This document shows, one piece after another, positions 7,792 to 17,286 of a DNA stretch of 52,513 nucleotides (the first letter of the stretch is position 1; each line of letters begins with the position of its first letter). This DNA is from Chitinophaga pinensis (lineage in GTDB: Bacteria > Bacteroidota > Bacteroidia > UKL13-3): NCBI GenBank assembly GCA_945861965.1, contig CAMAWM010000014.1, positions 1 to 52,513 of the forward strand. The letters are read 5' to 3'. The position numbers and the translations under genes are program-made. The notes below the pieces were generated by a model. The model saw only the letters and a program-made list of their open reading frames with translations, made no database searches and was not told where the DNA came from.

Positions 7792-9891
7792 CTAACTTAT
7801 ACTTCCCCACTTTTTTCCTTTTTGAAAATTCAATAAATAATTATTTAATACTCCATTTTCAGCGTTCTTAAGTTCTGGATCGTTATTCAAAATGTTTTGA
7901 GCAGCAACTCTTGCAATCGCAAGAATTTGTTGATCCTTTGTGATGTCTGCAATTCGCATATTTAAAATACCACTTTGAATAGTTCCTTCTAATTCTCCAG
8001 GGCCTCTTAATTTTAAATCAACCTCACTTATTTCAAATCCATCGTTGCTGTTGCACATTGTTTTAATTCTTAATCGGGCATCTGATGATAATTTAAAATC
8101 CGTCATCAATACACAATACGATTGATCGGCTCCTCTGCCAACTCTTCCTCGCAATTGATGCAATTGTGACAAGCCAAATTTTTCTGCGCTTTCTATTATC
8201 ATCACGCTTGCATTGGGCACATCCACTCCTACTTCAATTACAGTTGTTGCAACTAAAATATTTGTACTTCCTTTAACAAATAATTTCATGGAATCTTCTT
8301 TTTCATTTGCTTTCATTTTTCCATGAACCATGCTAACAAAATATTTTGGTGCAGGAAATTCTATACAAATATTATCGTATCCATCATTCAGATTTTTATA
8401 ACTCATGGTTTCACTTTCTTCTATCAAAGGATAAACCACATAAATTTGCCTTCCTTTTGAAATCTGATCTCTTATAAAACCATTAATTGCCAATCTGTTT
8501 GAATCGTATTTATGAATGGTTTGAATCGGCTTTCTGCCCTTAGGCAATTCATCAATCACAGAAGTATCCAAATCTCCGTAAAGTGTCATTGCAAGTGTTC
8601 GTGGAATTGGAGTTGCAGTCATTACTAAAACATGAGGTGCAAATTTATTTTTACTCCAAAGTTTTGATCGTTGTTCAACTCCAAATCGATGTTGTTCATC
8701 AATTATTGCAATTCCCAAATTTTGAAATTCAACATCGTTTTCTATCAATGCATGAGTGCCAATTAAAATATGTATTTCGCCCGATTGCAATAATTTTAAT
8801 ATTTCGTTTCGGTCTTTTTTCTTTGTATTTCCGGTAAGCAATGCAACACGAATCGGCAAATCATTTATTAATTTTAGCACTGTATTGTAATGTTGTTTGG
8901 CTAATATTTCAGTTGGCGCCATCATGCATGCTTGGTAATTATTATCCAATGCCATCAATATACTCATCAAGGCGACAACGGTTTTTCCACTTCCAACATC
9001 GCCTTGCAAAAGTCTATTCATTTGCTTTCCGCTTTTCATATCAACTCTAATTTCTTTCAGCACTCTTTTTTGAGCTGATGTTAATTCAAACGGTAGTTTA
9101 TCCTTGTAAAATACATTGAACAATTCTCCAATTTTTTCGATTTTTATTCCATTAAAAATCGTATGGCGTTTCATTTTATATTTCAACAATCGCAGTTGAG
9201 TAAAAAACAATTCTTCAAATTTCAATCGCTGCTCGGCTTCATTTAATTTCTGCTTGTTTGTAGGAAAATGAATTTGTTTAAGCGCATCATTTCTATTCAG
9301 CAATTTGTATTCTTTTAGTAACGATTCAGGCAAATTTTCTTCAATAAAAAATCTCGAATCATTAATCAAAGCATTGCTAAGTCGCATGATTGCTTTTGTA
9401 TCCAATCCTCGTTTTTTTGCCTTTTCACTTGCATTGTAAAATGGCATGATGTGTAGATACAACTTCCCCTGCGCATCAATTGTTTCATCTATTGTAGGAT
9501 GAACAATGTTGTACGATTTATTAAACTCAGAGGGCTTGCCAAAAACCAAATATTCTTTTCCTGGCTTAATTGATTCTTTAATCCATTTCGCACCTTGAAA
9601 CCATATCAATTCTATTGTTCCGCTCTCGTCTTTTAATTCAGTAATTAATCGCTGTGCTTTTCCAATTCCAATAGTTTTGAATTTCGAGATCGCACCTTTC
9701 AATTGAACATACACATTCTCATCAGCAATCTCTGCTATTTTATAAATTTTACTTCTATCAACATGACGATACGGAAAATGAAACAACAAATCATTGAAGG
9801 TAAAAATATCAAATTCCTTTTGCAATAATTCAGCACGTGCAGCTCCAACGCCTTTTAAAAATTCTATTTTGCTTGATAGGAAATTATTCAT
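7792..9891 (-). CDS. recG: ATP-dependent DNA helicase RecG
   Basis: Branch-migration helicase that remodels stalled replication forks and Holliday junctions. It has 699 residues, the normal length. The N-terminal wedge/OB domain covers about residues 1-165, with the FLKGVGAARAELL entry. The helicase core has GDVGSGKT (about 297-304), MAPTEILAKQH, DEQHRFGVEQR (the DExx box, here DEQH), MTATPIPRT, and in the second RecA lobe TTVIEVGVDVPNA and QLRGRVGRG. All motifs are intact. It lies 43 nt downstream of the WG-repeat gene, and its 3' end meets the small membrane-protein gene tail to tail with 5 nt between. Confidence 0.97.
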   Translation of the reverse strand: MNNFLSSKIEFLKGVGAARAELLQKEFDIFTFNDLLFHFPYRHVDRSKIYKIAEIADENVYVQLKGAISKFKTIGIGKAQRLITELKDESGTIELIWFQGAKWIKESIKPGKEYLVFGKPSEFNKSYNIVHPTIDETIDAQGKLYLHIMPFYNASEKAKKRGLDTKAIMRLSNALINDSRFFIEENLPESLLKEYKLLNRNDALKQIHFPTNKQKLNEAEQRLKFEELFFTQLRLLKYKMKRHTIFNGIKIEKIGELFNVFYKDKLPFELTSAQKRVLKEIRVDMKSGKQMNRLLQGDVGSGKTVVALMSILMALDNNYQACMMAPTEILAKQHYNTVLKLINDLPIRVALLTGNTKKKDRNEILKLLQSGEIHILIGTHALIENDVEFQNLGIAIIDEQHRFGVEQRSKLWSKNKFAPHVLVMTATPIPRTLAMTLYGDLDTSVIDELPKGRKPIQTIHKYDSNRLAINGFIRDQISKGRQIYVVYPLIEESETMSYKNLNDGYDNICIEFPAPKYFVSMVHGKMKANEKEDSMKLFVKGSTNILVATTVIEVGVDVPNASVMIIESAEKFGLSQLHQLRGRVGRGADQSYCVLMTDFKLSSDARLRIKTMCNSNDGFEISEVDLKLRGPGELEGTIQSGILNMRIADITKDQQILAIARVAAQNILNNDPELKNAENGVLNNYLLNFQKGKKWGSIS

Positions 9892-9934
9892 AACAACTAT
9901 TTGGAATTCCTTACAAATTAAGCAAACAAATTAA

Positions 9935-11059
9935 TTAGTCTTTTTTTTCTAAAACCGGCAACACTTTACCATTTGTATCGGCATACAATTCAATTTCGGA
10001 AAATACAATCCGAGCAATTCCATCTTCAAACGGGCTTACATAATCATAATCCAATTGCAAGATAAGTCGTCCCGTTTTATCTATTGCACCCCATTTTTTA
10101 TTTTTCATAACTGGACATAATCCATCGTTAAAAAAAGCAACGTTGTCGTAATAAGGTTGCATTTGAGTTTCTCCTTTTGTATTTATAAAACTCCATTTTT
10201 TGCCTATTAAAACTGCAGCCAAACCTTCTCCAAAAGGTCTTACATCATCGTAAATTGCTTCAATTTTTATTGCTCCTTCTTTGTCTATAAATCCATATTT
10301 ATTATTTGCTATAAATGCAGCAAAGCCATTATTGAACATCGTTGAATATTCAAACTTTATTGCAATTACTTCTTCTCCTTTAGTGTTTATGTAACCAAAT
10401 TTACCTGCTTTTTCAACTACTGCCAATCCTTCGCTAAAACTACTTAGATTAGAATAATTTGGATTTAAAATTTCATTCCCCATTGAATTTATCAACCCAA
10501 ATTTTGAATTTATTTTTACTCTCGCTACTTCCTCAAACATATCTTCTGCATCATCGTAAATAAAACTGCAAATACTGTCTCCATTTTTATTTATGTATCC
10601 AAATCGATAAGCAATTCTTGAAATCTCCATTCCAAATTTTTGTTCGATGTAATCTATTTTTTTAGCAATTCGAGCAATGCCATTGTAAAACGGATGCGCC
10701 TCATAAAATTCTCTGGAAAGCGAGATTGTTTTTTCTGCTTTATTGTTCAAATAAAATTTGTTTTGTTTGAAATCTGTAACAGCACACAATCCTTCAGAAA
10801 ACTTACCAATAAACTGGTACAAGCCCGTATCAATCGCACGATTCTCGTTCACATCAATCAGACATGGTTGTAAATTTAATGCTACAACAGCAAACCCATC
10901 GCTAAACTCATCGGCAAAATCAAACTTTGGCGAAATGATCATTTTGCCTTCGGTATTCATATACCCAAAAAGCCCTTTTATTTTTACTGGATATAATTTT
11001 TGGGCGGAAATATTTAAACTAAAGAAAATGCAAACGAAAATTAAAAGTGTTTTATTCAT
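9935..11059 (-). CDS. WG-repeat secreted protein
   Basis: A 374-residue protein made of repeated WG (KWG-type) beta-rich units, typically binding proteins or surfaces in the envelope; its partner is unknown. The chosen ATG at 11059 gives a normal signal peptide (MNKTLLIFVCIFFSLNISAQ); the reading frame is open 17 codons further upstream but that extension has no signal-peptide character. About seven repeats follow, each with a core such as GKFGYINTKGEEVI, NKYGFIDKEGAIKI or KKWGAIDKTGRLIL, separated by FxEGLAxV segments. No enzymatic motif is seen. It precedes recG by 43 nt on the same strand. Confidence 0.9.
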   Translation of the reverse strand: MNKTLLIFVCIFFSLNISAQKLYPVKIKGLFGYMNTEGKMIISPKFDFADEFSDGFAVVALNLQPCLIDVNENRAIDTGLYQFIGKFSEGLCAVTDFKQNKFYLNNKAEKTISLSREFYEAHPFYNGIARIAKKIDYIEQKFGMEISRIAYRFGYINKNGDSICSFIYDDAEDMFEEVARVKINSKFGLINSMGNEILNPNYSNLSSFSEGLAVVEKAGKFGYINTKGEEVIAIKFEYSTMFNNGFAAFIANNKYGFIDKEGAIKIEAIYDDVRPFGEGLAAVLIGKKWSFINTKGETQMQPYYDNVAFFNDGLCPVMKNKKWGAIDKTGRLILQLDYDYVSPFEDGIARIVFSEIELYADTNGKVLPVLEKKD

Positions 11060-11173
11060 GCCGTAAAAATAATTTGAATGACATATCATTTCATCATAAA
11101 ATATCAACAATATATTTTTAGGAAAATAATTGATTAATAAAAATACAAAAACGCAATTGGTTTAAATCCCAAC

Positions 11174-12151
11174 TTATTTTATTGCGCCAATTTCTACAAT
11201 TTCAAAATCCGTTGTTTTGATGTTTTTCAACTGATTCAATTCATCATTATCCCAGCGTTCATCGGGCGCTCCGCTAATAAATAAATCACTTCCAATATCT
11301 GCCAATATCAAACCGTATTTTTTCATGGCACTCAGAATTACTTTATTATTGGTTGAAAAACCACTTATATCAAACGAAGCTTTTAAACGCATTCGAGCGC
11401 CCATCGGCAATGAATAATTGATCAATCCCGTTCCGTTTACTTTATGTCTTGCCGGATTTACATATCCTTTGTAAACATGTGCTTTGGCAAGTGTGAATCT
11501 AATTGCGTGATTGATATTTCCAGAAACAACTTCATCGTAACGAATCAAACATGGAAGAATAGGCAACCCTGCAGCATCTGCTGATGTCCAAGTTTCAGTT
11601 CTGTAAAAATTAGTATTCATGTCGAAAACCGCTCCACACGAAGCAGACCAACCAGCACCACTGTTTTTTGAAGCATTGTACAATTCATACAATTTATTGT
11701 TTTCAACATCACAAACCAACACATGACTATCGCCATTTCCATTTCCTTCAATAGCCGCATCGTCTGGAATTGGAAAAGGTCCTTGATCGCTTTCGCTTCC
11801 GTAATTCCCATCGTAGCTATTTGCACGGTAAGTAATCGGTACTTTCAATTGACTTCCGCAAACTGCAGAAAAAGGAATTCCTATTGGCGCTCCATTCCAC
11901 AATCCACTTCCAAAATCAGGATGCATGCTATAAACTCCAATTGCAGAAATAATATTGGTTGAGTTTGCATCAATTGGCGAAGAACTAATATCAGTATTTA
12001 AAGGATAATCAAGAGGGAATTTTTGATTTTTTTCAATTGCAGCACGCGATTGAAAACCTGTACAACTATTCTGAGGATTTTTTTCTTCTGTAGCTTTATC
12101 GCATGACGATAAAAGGTTTAAAAGAATAAAAAGATACATGTAATTTTTCAT
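11174..12151 (-). CDS. Uncharacterised lipoprotein of a conserved secreted family
   Basis: A 325-residue exported lipoprotein. The N-terminus MKNYMYLFILLNLLSSC carries a lipobox with Cys17, followed by a Lys/Glu-rich linker. The body contains several strongly motif-like stretches: GSGLWNGAPIGIPFS, DSHVLVCDVENNKLYELYNA, WTSADAAGLPILPCLIRYDE, HAIRFTLAKAHVY, PMGARMRLKASFDIS and FISGAPDERWDNDEL. I recall very similar motifs in unnamed secreted proteins of other phyla (for example Acidobacteria and Actinobacteria), but I know no assigned domain or activity. The conserved Asp, His and Arg residues in these stretches could be catalytic or ligand-binding; this is inference. It is flanked on the same strand by the WG-repeat gene and pruA, which do not suggest a function. 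Confidence 0.75.
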   Translation of the reverse strand: MKNYMYLFILLNLLSSCDKATEEKNPQNSCTGFQSRAAIEKNQKFPLDYPLNTDISSSPIDANSTNIISAIGVYSMHPDFGSGLWNGAPIGIPFSAVCGSQLKVPITYRANSYDGNYGSESDQGPFPIPDDAAIEGNGNGDSHVLVCDVENNKLYELYNASKNSGAGWSASCGAVFDMNTNFYRTETWTSADAAGLPILPCLIRYDEVVSGNINHAIRFTLAKAHVYKGYVNPARHKVNGTGLINYSLPMGARMRLKASFDISGFSTNNKVILSAMKKYGLILADIGSDLFISGAPDERWDNDELNQLKNIKTTDFEIVEIGAIK

Positions 12152-12185
12152 TGTGTAATTTTCTTATTTGATAAATTAAATCCTA

Positions 12186-13814
12186 TTATGCTTCTTTCAT
12201 AAAATCATACTCGTATTTAGTTGGCGGCACAAAAGTTTCTTTGATTGTTCGCAATGAAACCCATCGCAACAAATTAATCATTGAACCTGCTTTATCGTTT
12301 GTTCCACTTGCTCTTGCACCTCCAAATGGTTGCTGACCAACTACAGCGCCTGATGGTTTATCGTTGATATAAAAATTTCCGGCCGAATTGCGCAATTTCC
12401 AAGTTGCTGTTTCAATTGCATATCTGTCTTGAGCAATGATTGCACCTGTTAATGCGTATTCCGATGTGGAATTTACAATATCCAAAGTTTCATCAAATTT
12501 ATTTTCATCGTACACATAAATAGTAAGAACTGGACCAAATAATTCTTCGCACATGGTTACATATTTCGGATTTTGAGTAACAATAATTGTAGGATTTATA
12601 AACCACCCTTTTGACTTATCGTAAGTGCCTCCAACTAATATTTCGCAACTTGAATCTTTTTTTGCCTCTTCAATATAATTCGCCAATTTATCAAAAGATT
12701 TTTCATCAATTACTGCATTCACAAAATTGCGAAAATCTTCTACCGGCCCAACATTAAATGCGCTAACTTCTTTCACAAGTTTTGATTTTAATTCATTCCA
12801 AATATTTGATGGAATATACGCTCGGCTTGCAGCCGAACATTTTTGCCCTTGGTATTCAAAAGCTCCGCGAAGTAAAGCTGTAGCAACAATATCTACATCA
12901 GCTGATCGATGCGCAATGACAAAATCTTTTCCTCCAGTTTCGCCAACAATTCTTGGATACGTTTTATATTTATGAATGTTGTTGCCGATAGATTTCCATA
13001 TACTTTGAAACACAGAAGTAGAACCTGTAAAATGTATTCCTGCAAAATCTGCATGGTTAAATATAATGTCTGCCGCTATTGGTCCACTTGGATAAATTAA
13101 ATTAATTACGCCATTTGGAACTCCAGCTTTTTTAAAAATTTCCATCAATACATTGGCTGCATAAACTTGTGTATTGCTGGGTTTCCATACAACTACATTT
13201 CCCATCATGGCCGCACTGCTTGGAAGATTTCCTGCAATTGCTGTAAAATTAAATGGCGTTAAAGCATAAATAAATCCTTCCAATGGACGGTATTCTATTC
13301 GATTCCAAATTCCTTTTGATGAACTTGGTTGATCGTTATAAATTTGCGTCATAAACGCAACATTAAATCGAAGAAAATCTATCATTTCACAAGCAGCATC
13401 TATTTCGGCCTGAAATGCATTTTTGCTTTGACCTAACATAGTTGCAGCATTTAATTTTGCTCTGTAAGGACCAGCTATCAAATCTGCGGCTTTTAAAAAA
13501 ATTGCAGCTCTTTGTTCCCAACTCAATGCCTCCCAACTTGCTTTAGCTGCAAGCGAAGCATTAATTGCATCCGTTACATGATTGGCATCGCTTACATGAA
13601 ATTTGGCAAGCAAATGTTTGTGATCGTGTGGTGGTGTAATATCTATTGTGTTATTGCTGCGAACTTCATCAGCACCAATATACATAGGAATATCAAGCAC
13701 TTTAGCTCGCGCTTCGTTTAATGCATCTTTTAATTCTTTTCGCTCTTTGCTGCCTGGAGCATAATTTAATACTGTTTCATTTATTGGAGTTGGAACTTTA
13801 AAAAATCCGTTCAT
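12186..13814 (-). CDS. pruA: 1-pyrroline-5-carboxylate dehydrogenase
   Basis: L-glutamate gamma-semialdehyde dehydrogenase: oxidises P5C/glutamate semialdehyde to glutamate with NAD, the second step of proline and arginine breakdown. It has 542 residues, the stand-alone form usual in Bacteroidota (not fused to proline dehydrogenase). It is a full aldehyde dehydrogenase: NAD-binding region with TPFNFTAIAGNLP (about 186-198) and WKPSNT (210-215), general base Glu292 in GETGGKDF, and nucleophile Cys326 in YQGQKCSAASR. The C-terminal PFGGARASGTNDKAG is family-typical. A proline dehydrogenase gene is not in the window. Confidence 0.96.
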   Translation of the reverse strand: MNGFFKVPTPINETVLNYAPGSKERKELKDALNEARAKVLDIPMYIGADEVRSNNTIDITPPHDHKHLLAKFHVSDANHVTDAINASLAAKASWEALSWEQRAAIFLKAADLIAGPYRAKLNAATMLGQSKNAFQAEIDAACEMIDFLRFNVAFMTQIYNDQPSSSKGIWNRIEYRPLEGFIYALTPFNFTAIAGNLPSSAAMMGNVVVWKPSNTQVYAANVLMEIFKKAGVPNGVINLIYPSGPIAADIIFNHADFAGIHFTGSTSVFQSIWKSIGNNIHKYKTYPRIVGETGGKDFVIAHRSADVDIVATALLRGAFEYQGQKCSAASRAYIPSNIWNELKSKLVKEVSAFNVGPVEDFRNFVNAVIDEKSFDKLANYIEEAKKDSSCEILVGGTYDKSKGWFINPTIIVTQNPKYVTMCEELFGPVLTIYVYDENKFDETLDIVNSTSEYALTGAIIAQDRYAIETATWKLRNSAGNFYINDKPSGAVVGQQPFGGARASGTNDKAGSMINLLRWVSLRTIKETFVPPTKYEYDFMKEA

Positions 13815-13923
13815 TGTTTTTTTTAATTAGGTAAATTGGATTCGCGAAGAAAACAAAACGAAAGCGAAAAATAAAACTATTGTGAAATTAATTCATTCTA
13901 CTTCTACATCAACAAAAAAGCAC

Positions 13924-15471
13924 TTATTTGGTTTCTAAAACGGCAAAAGGTAGAATCATTTCTTCCAAACTAATTCCACCGTGCTGAAATGAATTATTAT
14001 AAAGTCCAACGTGGTAATTGTAATTGTTTGGATATACCATAAAATCATCGCTCATTGCAAAAACATAGGTAGTACTTACATTTTGTTTTGGCAAAAACGC
14101 ATCGCCAGGATTTTTAACTACAAACAATTCGCTTTCTTTATAATTTAAATTTCTTCCTTGTTTGTACCTCAAATTGGTGCTGGTATTTTTGTCGCCAATT
14201 ATTTTTATTGGATTTCGCACCCTTATCGATCCATGATCAGTAGTAATTATAATTCGTGCTGGTTTTTGTGCAATGCGTTTTATGGCTTCAAACAATGGAG
14301 AATGTTCAAACCAGCTTGCAGTTATACTTCTGTATGCCGCTTCGTCTTCTGCTAATTCTTTCATTACATTCATTTCAGTTCGTGCATGGCTTATCATATC
14401 AACAAAATTATAAACGATGGCATTCAAAGGAATGTTTTGCAAATTTGGAATTGAATCCACTAAATTTTTTCCCGCATTCAAATTGGTGATTTTCGTGTAC
14501 GAAATTTTTTCTTTATAGCCCAATCGTTGCATTTGTTTGTTCAACAATGCTTCTTCGTAAATATTTTTTCCTTCATCATCTTCTTCGTTTACCCATAACT
14601 CAGGGTATAATTTTTCAATTTCGCTTGGCAACATTCCCGCAAAAAAACTATTTCGAGCATAGTGAGTTGTAGTGGGCAAAATAGTTAAATAGGTTTCGTC
14701 AACGATTGTATTAAAATATTCATTTAGTTGCTGTTGAATAATTTTCCACTGATCGTAACGAAGGTTATCTATCATTAAAACAAAAGTGGGTTTATCGTTT
14801 TTCAACAAGGGAAAAATCTTCTTTTTTACCAATGTGTGGCTCATTGGTGGAGTTTTTTCATCTGGCGTTTTTAAAAATTGCAGGAAATTCTTTTTGACAA
14901 ATTTGCTCCAAGCATAATTGGCATCTCGCTTTTGCATGGCCAATATTTCATCCATTCCTGTATCGCCACTTTTTGAAAGTTCGAGCTCCCAGTAAACTAT
15001 TTTTCTATATACATTTGACCAACTTTCAAAATCATTTACATCGTACAATTCCATTCCAATTTGACGAAATTCTTGTTGGTAATTTTGAGCCGTTTTTTCT
15101 GTTACCAATTGCTTGCTGTCTAAAATCTTTTTTAACGAAAGTAAAATCTGCATTGAGTTTACTGGCTTAATCAAATAATCGGCAATTTGATTTCCGATTG
15201 CATCTTCCATCAAATGCTCTTCTTCGCTTTTTGTAATCATTACAATCGGAACATCTGGCCGCATGGATTTAATTCGACTTAACGTCTCTAAACCGCTAAT
15301 TCCAGGCATGTTTTCATCCAAAAAAATTACATCGTATCTATTTTGTTTTACAGCATCTACAGCATCTACACCATTGGTTACTTTTTCTACTTCATAGCCC
15401 TTGTTTTGCAAAAATAAAATATGTGGTTTTAGCAAATCTATTTCGTCATCAGCCCAGAGAATTTTTGTCAT
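13924..15471 (-). CDS. porX: PorX, T9SS response regulator with PglZ domain
   Basis: Atypical response regulator of 515 residues. The N-terminal receiver domain (1-120) has the acidic pair WADDE (8-9 region), phospho-acceptor Asp in VIFLDENMPG (about Asp52), Thr in MITKSEE and Lys in LIKPVN. The rest is a PglZ/alkaline-phosphatase-like domain with FVLMIDNLRYDQW (nucleophile region), LPTTTHYARNSFF and IITTDHGS near the C-terminus. By established knowledge PorX acts with the sensor PorY and sigma P to control T9SS genes, and its PglZ domain is a zinc phosphodiesterase. porY is not in the window. The gene diverges from efp across a 148-nt gap. Confidence 0.93.
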   Translation of the reverse strand: MTKILWADDEIDLLKPHILFLQNKGYEVEKVTNGVDAVDAVKQNRYDVIFLDENMPGISGLETLSRIKSMRPDVPIVMITKSEEEHLMEDAIGNQIADYLIKPVNSMQILLSLKKILDSKQLVTEKTAQNYQQEFRQIGMELYDVNDFESWSNVYRKIVYWELELSKSGDTGMDEILAMQKRDANYAWSKFVKKNFLQFLKTPDEKTPPMSHTLVKKKIFPLLKNDKPTFVLMIDNLRYDQWKIIQQQLNEYFNTIVDETYLTILPTTTHYARNSFFAGMLPSEIEKLYPELWVNEEDDEGKNIYEEALLNKQMQRLGYKEKISYTKITNLNAGKNLVDSIPNLQNIPLNAIVYNFVDMISHARTEMNVMKELAEDEAAYRSITASWFEHSPLFEAIKRIAQKPARIIITTDHGSIRVRNPIKIIGDKNTSTNLRYKQGRNLNYKESELFVVKNPGDAFLPKQNVSTTYVFAMSDDFMVYPNNYNYHVGLYNNSFQHGGISLEEMILPFAVLETK

Positions 15472-15561
15472 TTGTATTACGTTTTTATTCGAATTTATCG
15501 ATTGAGTATTGTGCGAAATAACGAATTAAAAACACTTTTGCGTATGCAATTGTTTTTAAAC

Positions 15562-15592
15562 TTAGCTAATTCAGAACTAATTTTTATTTTCG
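15562..15592 (+). promoter_or_regulatory. Possible efp promoter
   Basis: TTAG at 15562-15565 and TATTTTCG at 15585-15592 with a 19-nt spacer resemble the Bacteroidota -33 (TTTG) and -7 (TAnnTTTG) elements with one mismatch in each. The -7 element lies 27 nt before the efp start. The 19-nt spacing matches the better promoters in this window. Confidence 0.4.
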
Positions 15593-15619
15593 CACCTCGA
15601 AAAAAAACGAGATTACAAG

Positions 15620-16180
15620 ATGAATACTGCAGATTTATTTAAAGGCGCTTTTATAAAATACAATGGCGAATTATGTCAGGTATTGGAATACCAACACCGC
15701 ACACCGGGCAACCTTCGTGCATTTTACCAAGTAACTTTGCGCAATGTTAAAAGCGGCAAGCAAATGGAAAACCGTTATCGAGCAGGCGAGGATATTGAAT
15801 TTGTTCGTGTGGAGTATAAAGATATGCAGTTTCTTTACCGCGATGGAAGCAATTTGGTTTTGATGGATACTGAAACTTTCGACCAAGTTTATATTCCAGA
15901 CTTGTTGCTTGATGGAAAAGACCAATTTTTGAAAGAAGAAATGATGGTTCGAGTTACTTTTCAAGAAGGCGATAACCCAATTGCCGCAGAACCACCAACA
16001 TTTGTCGAAATGGAAATCACTTACAGCGAACCCGGTGTTAGAGGCGATACAGCAACGAATACATTAAAATCTGCTACTATAGAAACTGGAGGTCAAATTA
16101 TGGTTCCACTTTTTGTTAACCAAGGCGACCGAGTGAAAATTGATACCCGAACAGGTCAATATGTTGAAAGGGTAAAGTGA
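15620..16180 (+). CDS. efp: Elongation factor P with non-canonical tip residue
   Basis: EF-P relieves ribosomes stalled on polyproline stretches by placing a loop beside the P-site tRNA. The 186-residue protein has the three usual domains: KOW-like N-terminal (1-64), OB central (66-128) and OB C-terminal (about 129-186), ending in SATIETGGQIMVPLFVNQGD and IDTRTGQYVERVK. In the tip loop, where most EF-Ps have a modified Lys (or Arg) after PG, this one reads RTPGNLRAFYQ: Asn31 is at the tip and Arg33 two residues later. I recall a PGNLRAF subgroup in other phyla, so it may be an ancient subfamily rather than a decayed gene. The gene stands alone downstream of a promoter region shared with porX. 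Confidence 0.95.
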   Translation: MNTADLFKGAFIKYNGELCQVLEYQHRTPGNLRAFYQVTLRNVKSGKQMENRYRAGEDIEFVRVEYKDMQFLYRDGSNLVLMDTETFDQVYIPDLLLDGKDQFLKEEMMVRVTFQEGDNPIAAEPPTFVEMEITYSEPGVRGDTATNTLKSATIETGGQIMVPLFVNQGDRVKIDTRTGQYVERVK

Positions 16181-16325
16181 TTGAATTTGATAGGTGTTTT
16201 TAATTTATTAATACTATGATTCGTCCCAAAAAATGTTAGCAATTTTCGAATAATTTATTTGTCTATTTTTTACACTTTTTTAGTATGATTAATAGTACCT
16301 TTACCGACTAAATCAATTTAATAAA

Positions 16326-17231
16326 ATGGCACTTATCATAATCGGCTCGTTATTTTTAGTAATAGCAGCAATTGCATTCAACAAAAACACCAGACTTTCA
16401 CAATATTCAAAATATGTAAAAGGAGCTGGAATTACATTCATTGTTCTCGGAATTTTAAATTCCTGTTTCAAACAAATTGATGCCGGACATGTTGGTGTTA
16501 GTTCACTGTTTGGTAAAATACAAGAACCCGTATTAGAAAGCGGATTGAATGTAATAAATCCACTTTTTGTTGTAAAAGAAATTGACATAAAAACTCAAAA
16601 CTATACCATGAGCGGAATACACGATGAAGGGGCGAAATCTGGAGACGATGCCATTCGCGTGCTTACAGCGGATGGACTTGAGGTAACGATTGATTTAACT
16701 GTTTTGTTTCGAGTTGTGACAAGTGAAGCGCCACGTTTGCTCAGAGAAACTGGATTGGATTTCAACGACAAGATTGTTCGTCCTTTGACACGAACAAAGA
16801 TTAGAGATAACGCTGTTTACTACGATGCGATTTCTTTGTATTCGACAAAACGCGATGAATTTCAAACGCGAATTTTTAACTCAATTGAAAAAGATTTTAA
16901 AGACCGAGGTTTGATTTTGGAACAATTATTAGTTAGAAATATTACTTTGCCTTTGTCTGTTAAAGCAAGTATCGAATCAAAAATAAATGCAGAACAAGAA
17001 GCACAAAAAATGCAATTTGTATTGCAAAAAGAAAGGCAAGAAGCTGAACGCAAACGTGTGGAAGCACAAGGCATTGCTGATTACCAACGCATAATATCAA
17101 GCGGACTTACTGACAAGCAACTTCAATACGAATCCATCAAAGCAAATTTAGAATTGGCCAAATCAACAAATAGCAAAGTGATAGTTTTGGGCAAAGGAGG
17201 AAATACCCCAATAATTTTGGATGGCAAATAG
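16326..17231 (+). CDS. Prohibitin/SPFH-domain membrane protein
   Basis: A 301-residue SPFH (stomatin/prohibitin/flotillin/HflK-C) protein. Two hydrophobic segments (about 1-18 and 31-47) anchor it. The SPFH domain covers about 48-215: VGVSSLFGKIQEPVLESGLN at the start, TADGLEVTIDLTVLFRV in the middle, LVRNITLPLSVKASIESKI at the end. A charged coiled coil (about 215-262) with many Glu, Lys and Arg follows, and the C-terminus is VIVLGKGGNTPIIL, typical of bacterial prohibitin homologues. Such proteins form large membrane rings that organise membrane proteases or lipid domains; the partner here is unknown. The gene is 145 nt downstream of efp and appears monocistronic. Confidence 0.9.
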   Translation: MALIIIGSLFLVIAAIAFNKNTRLSQYSKYVKGAGITFIVLGILNSCFKQIDAGHVGVSSLFGKIQEPVLESGLNVINPLFVVKEIDIKTQNYTMSGIHDEGAKSGDDAIRVLTADGLEVTIDLTVLFRVVTSEAPRLLRETGLDFNDKIVRPLTRTKIRDNAVYYDAISLYSTKRDEFQTRIFNSIEKDFKDRGLILEQLLVRNITLPLSVKASIESKINAEQEAQKMQFVLQKERQEAERKRVEAQGIADYQRIISSGLTDKQLQYESIKANLELAKSTNSKVIVLGKGGNTPIILDGK

Positions 17232-17286
17232 TAGTATTTTTTCTGTCATTAATAAAAATGTAGCATCAAGTTTATTTAATTAATCT

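Noticed and set aside
15596-15611. Short CTCG/CGAG hairpin in the efp leader
   Set aside because: A four-base stem with an eight-base A-rich loop is too weak to call a regulatory element.
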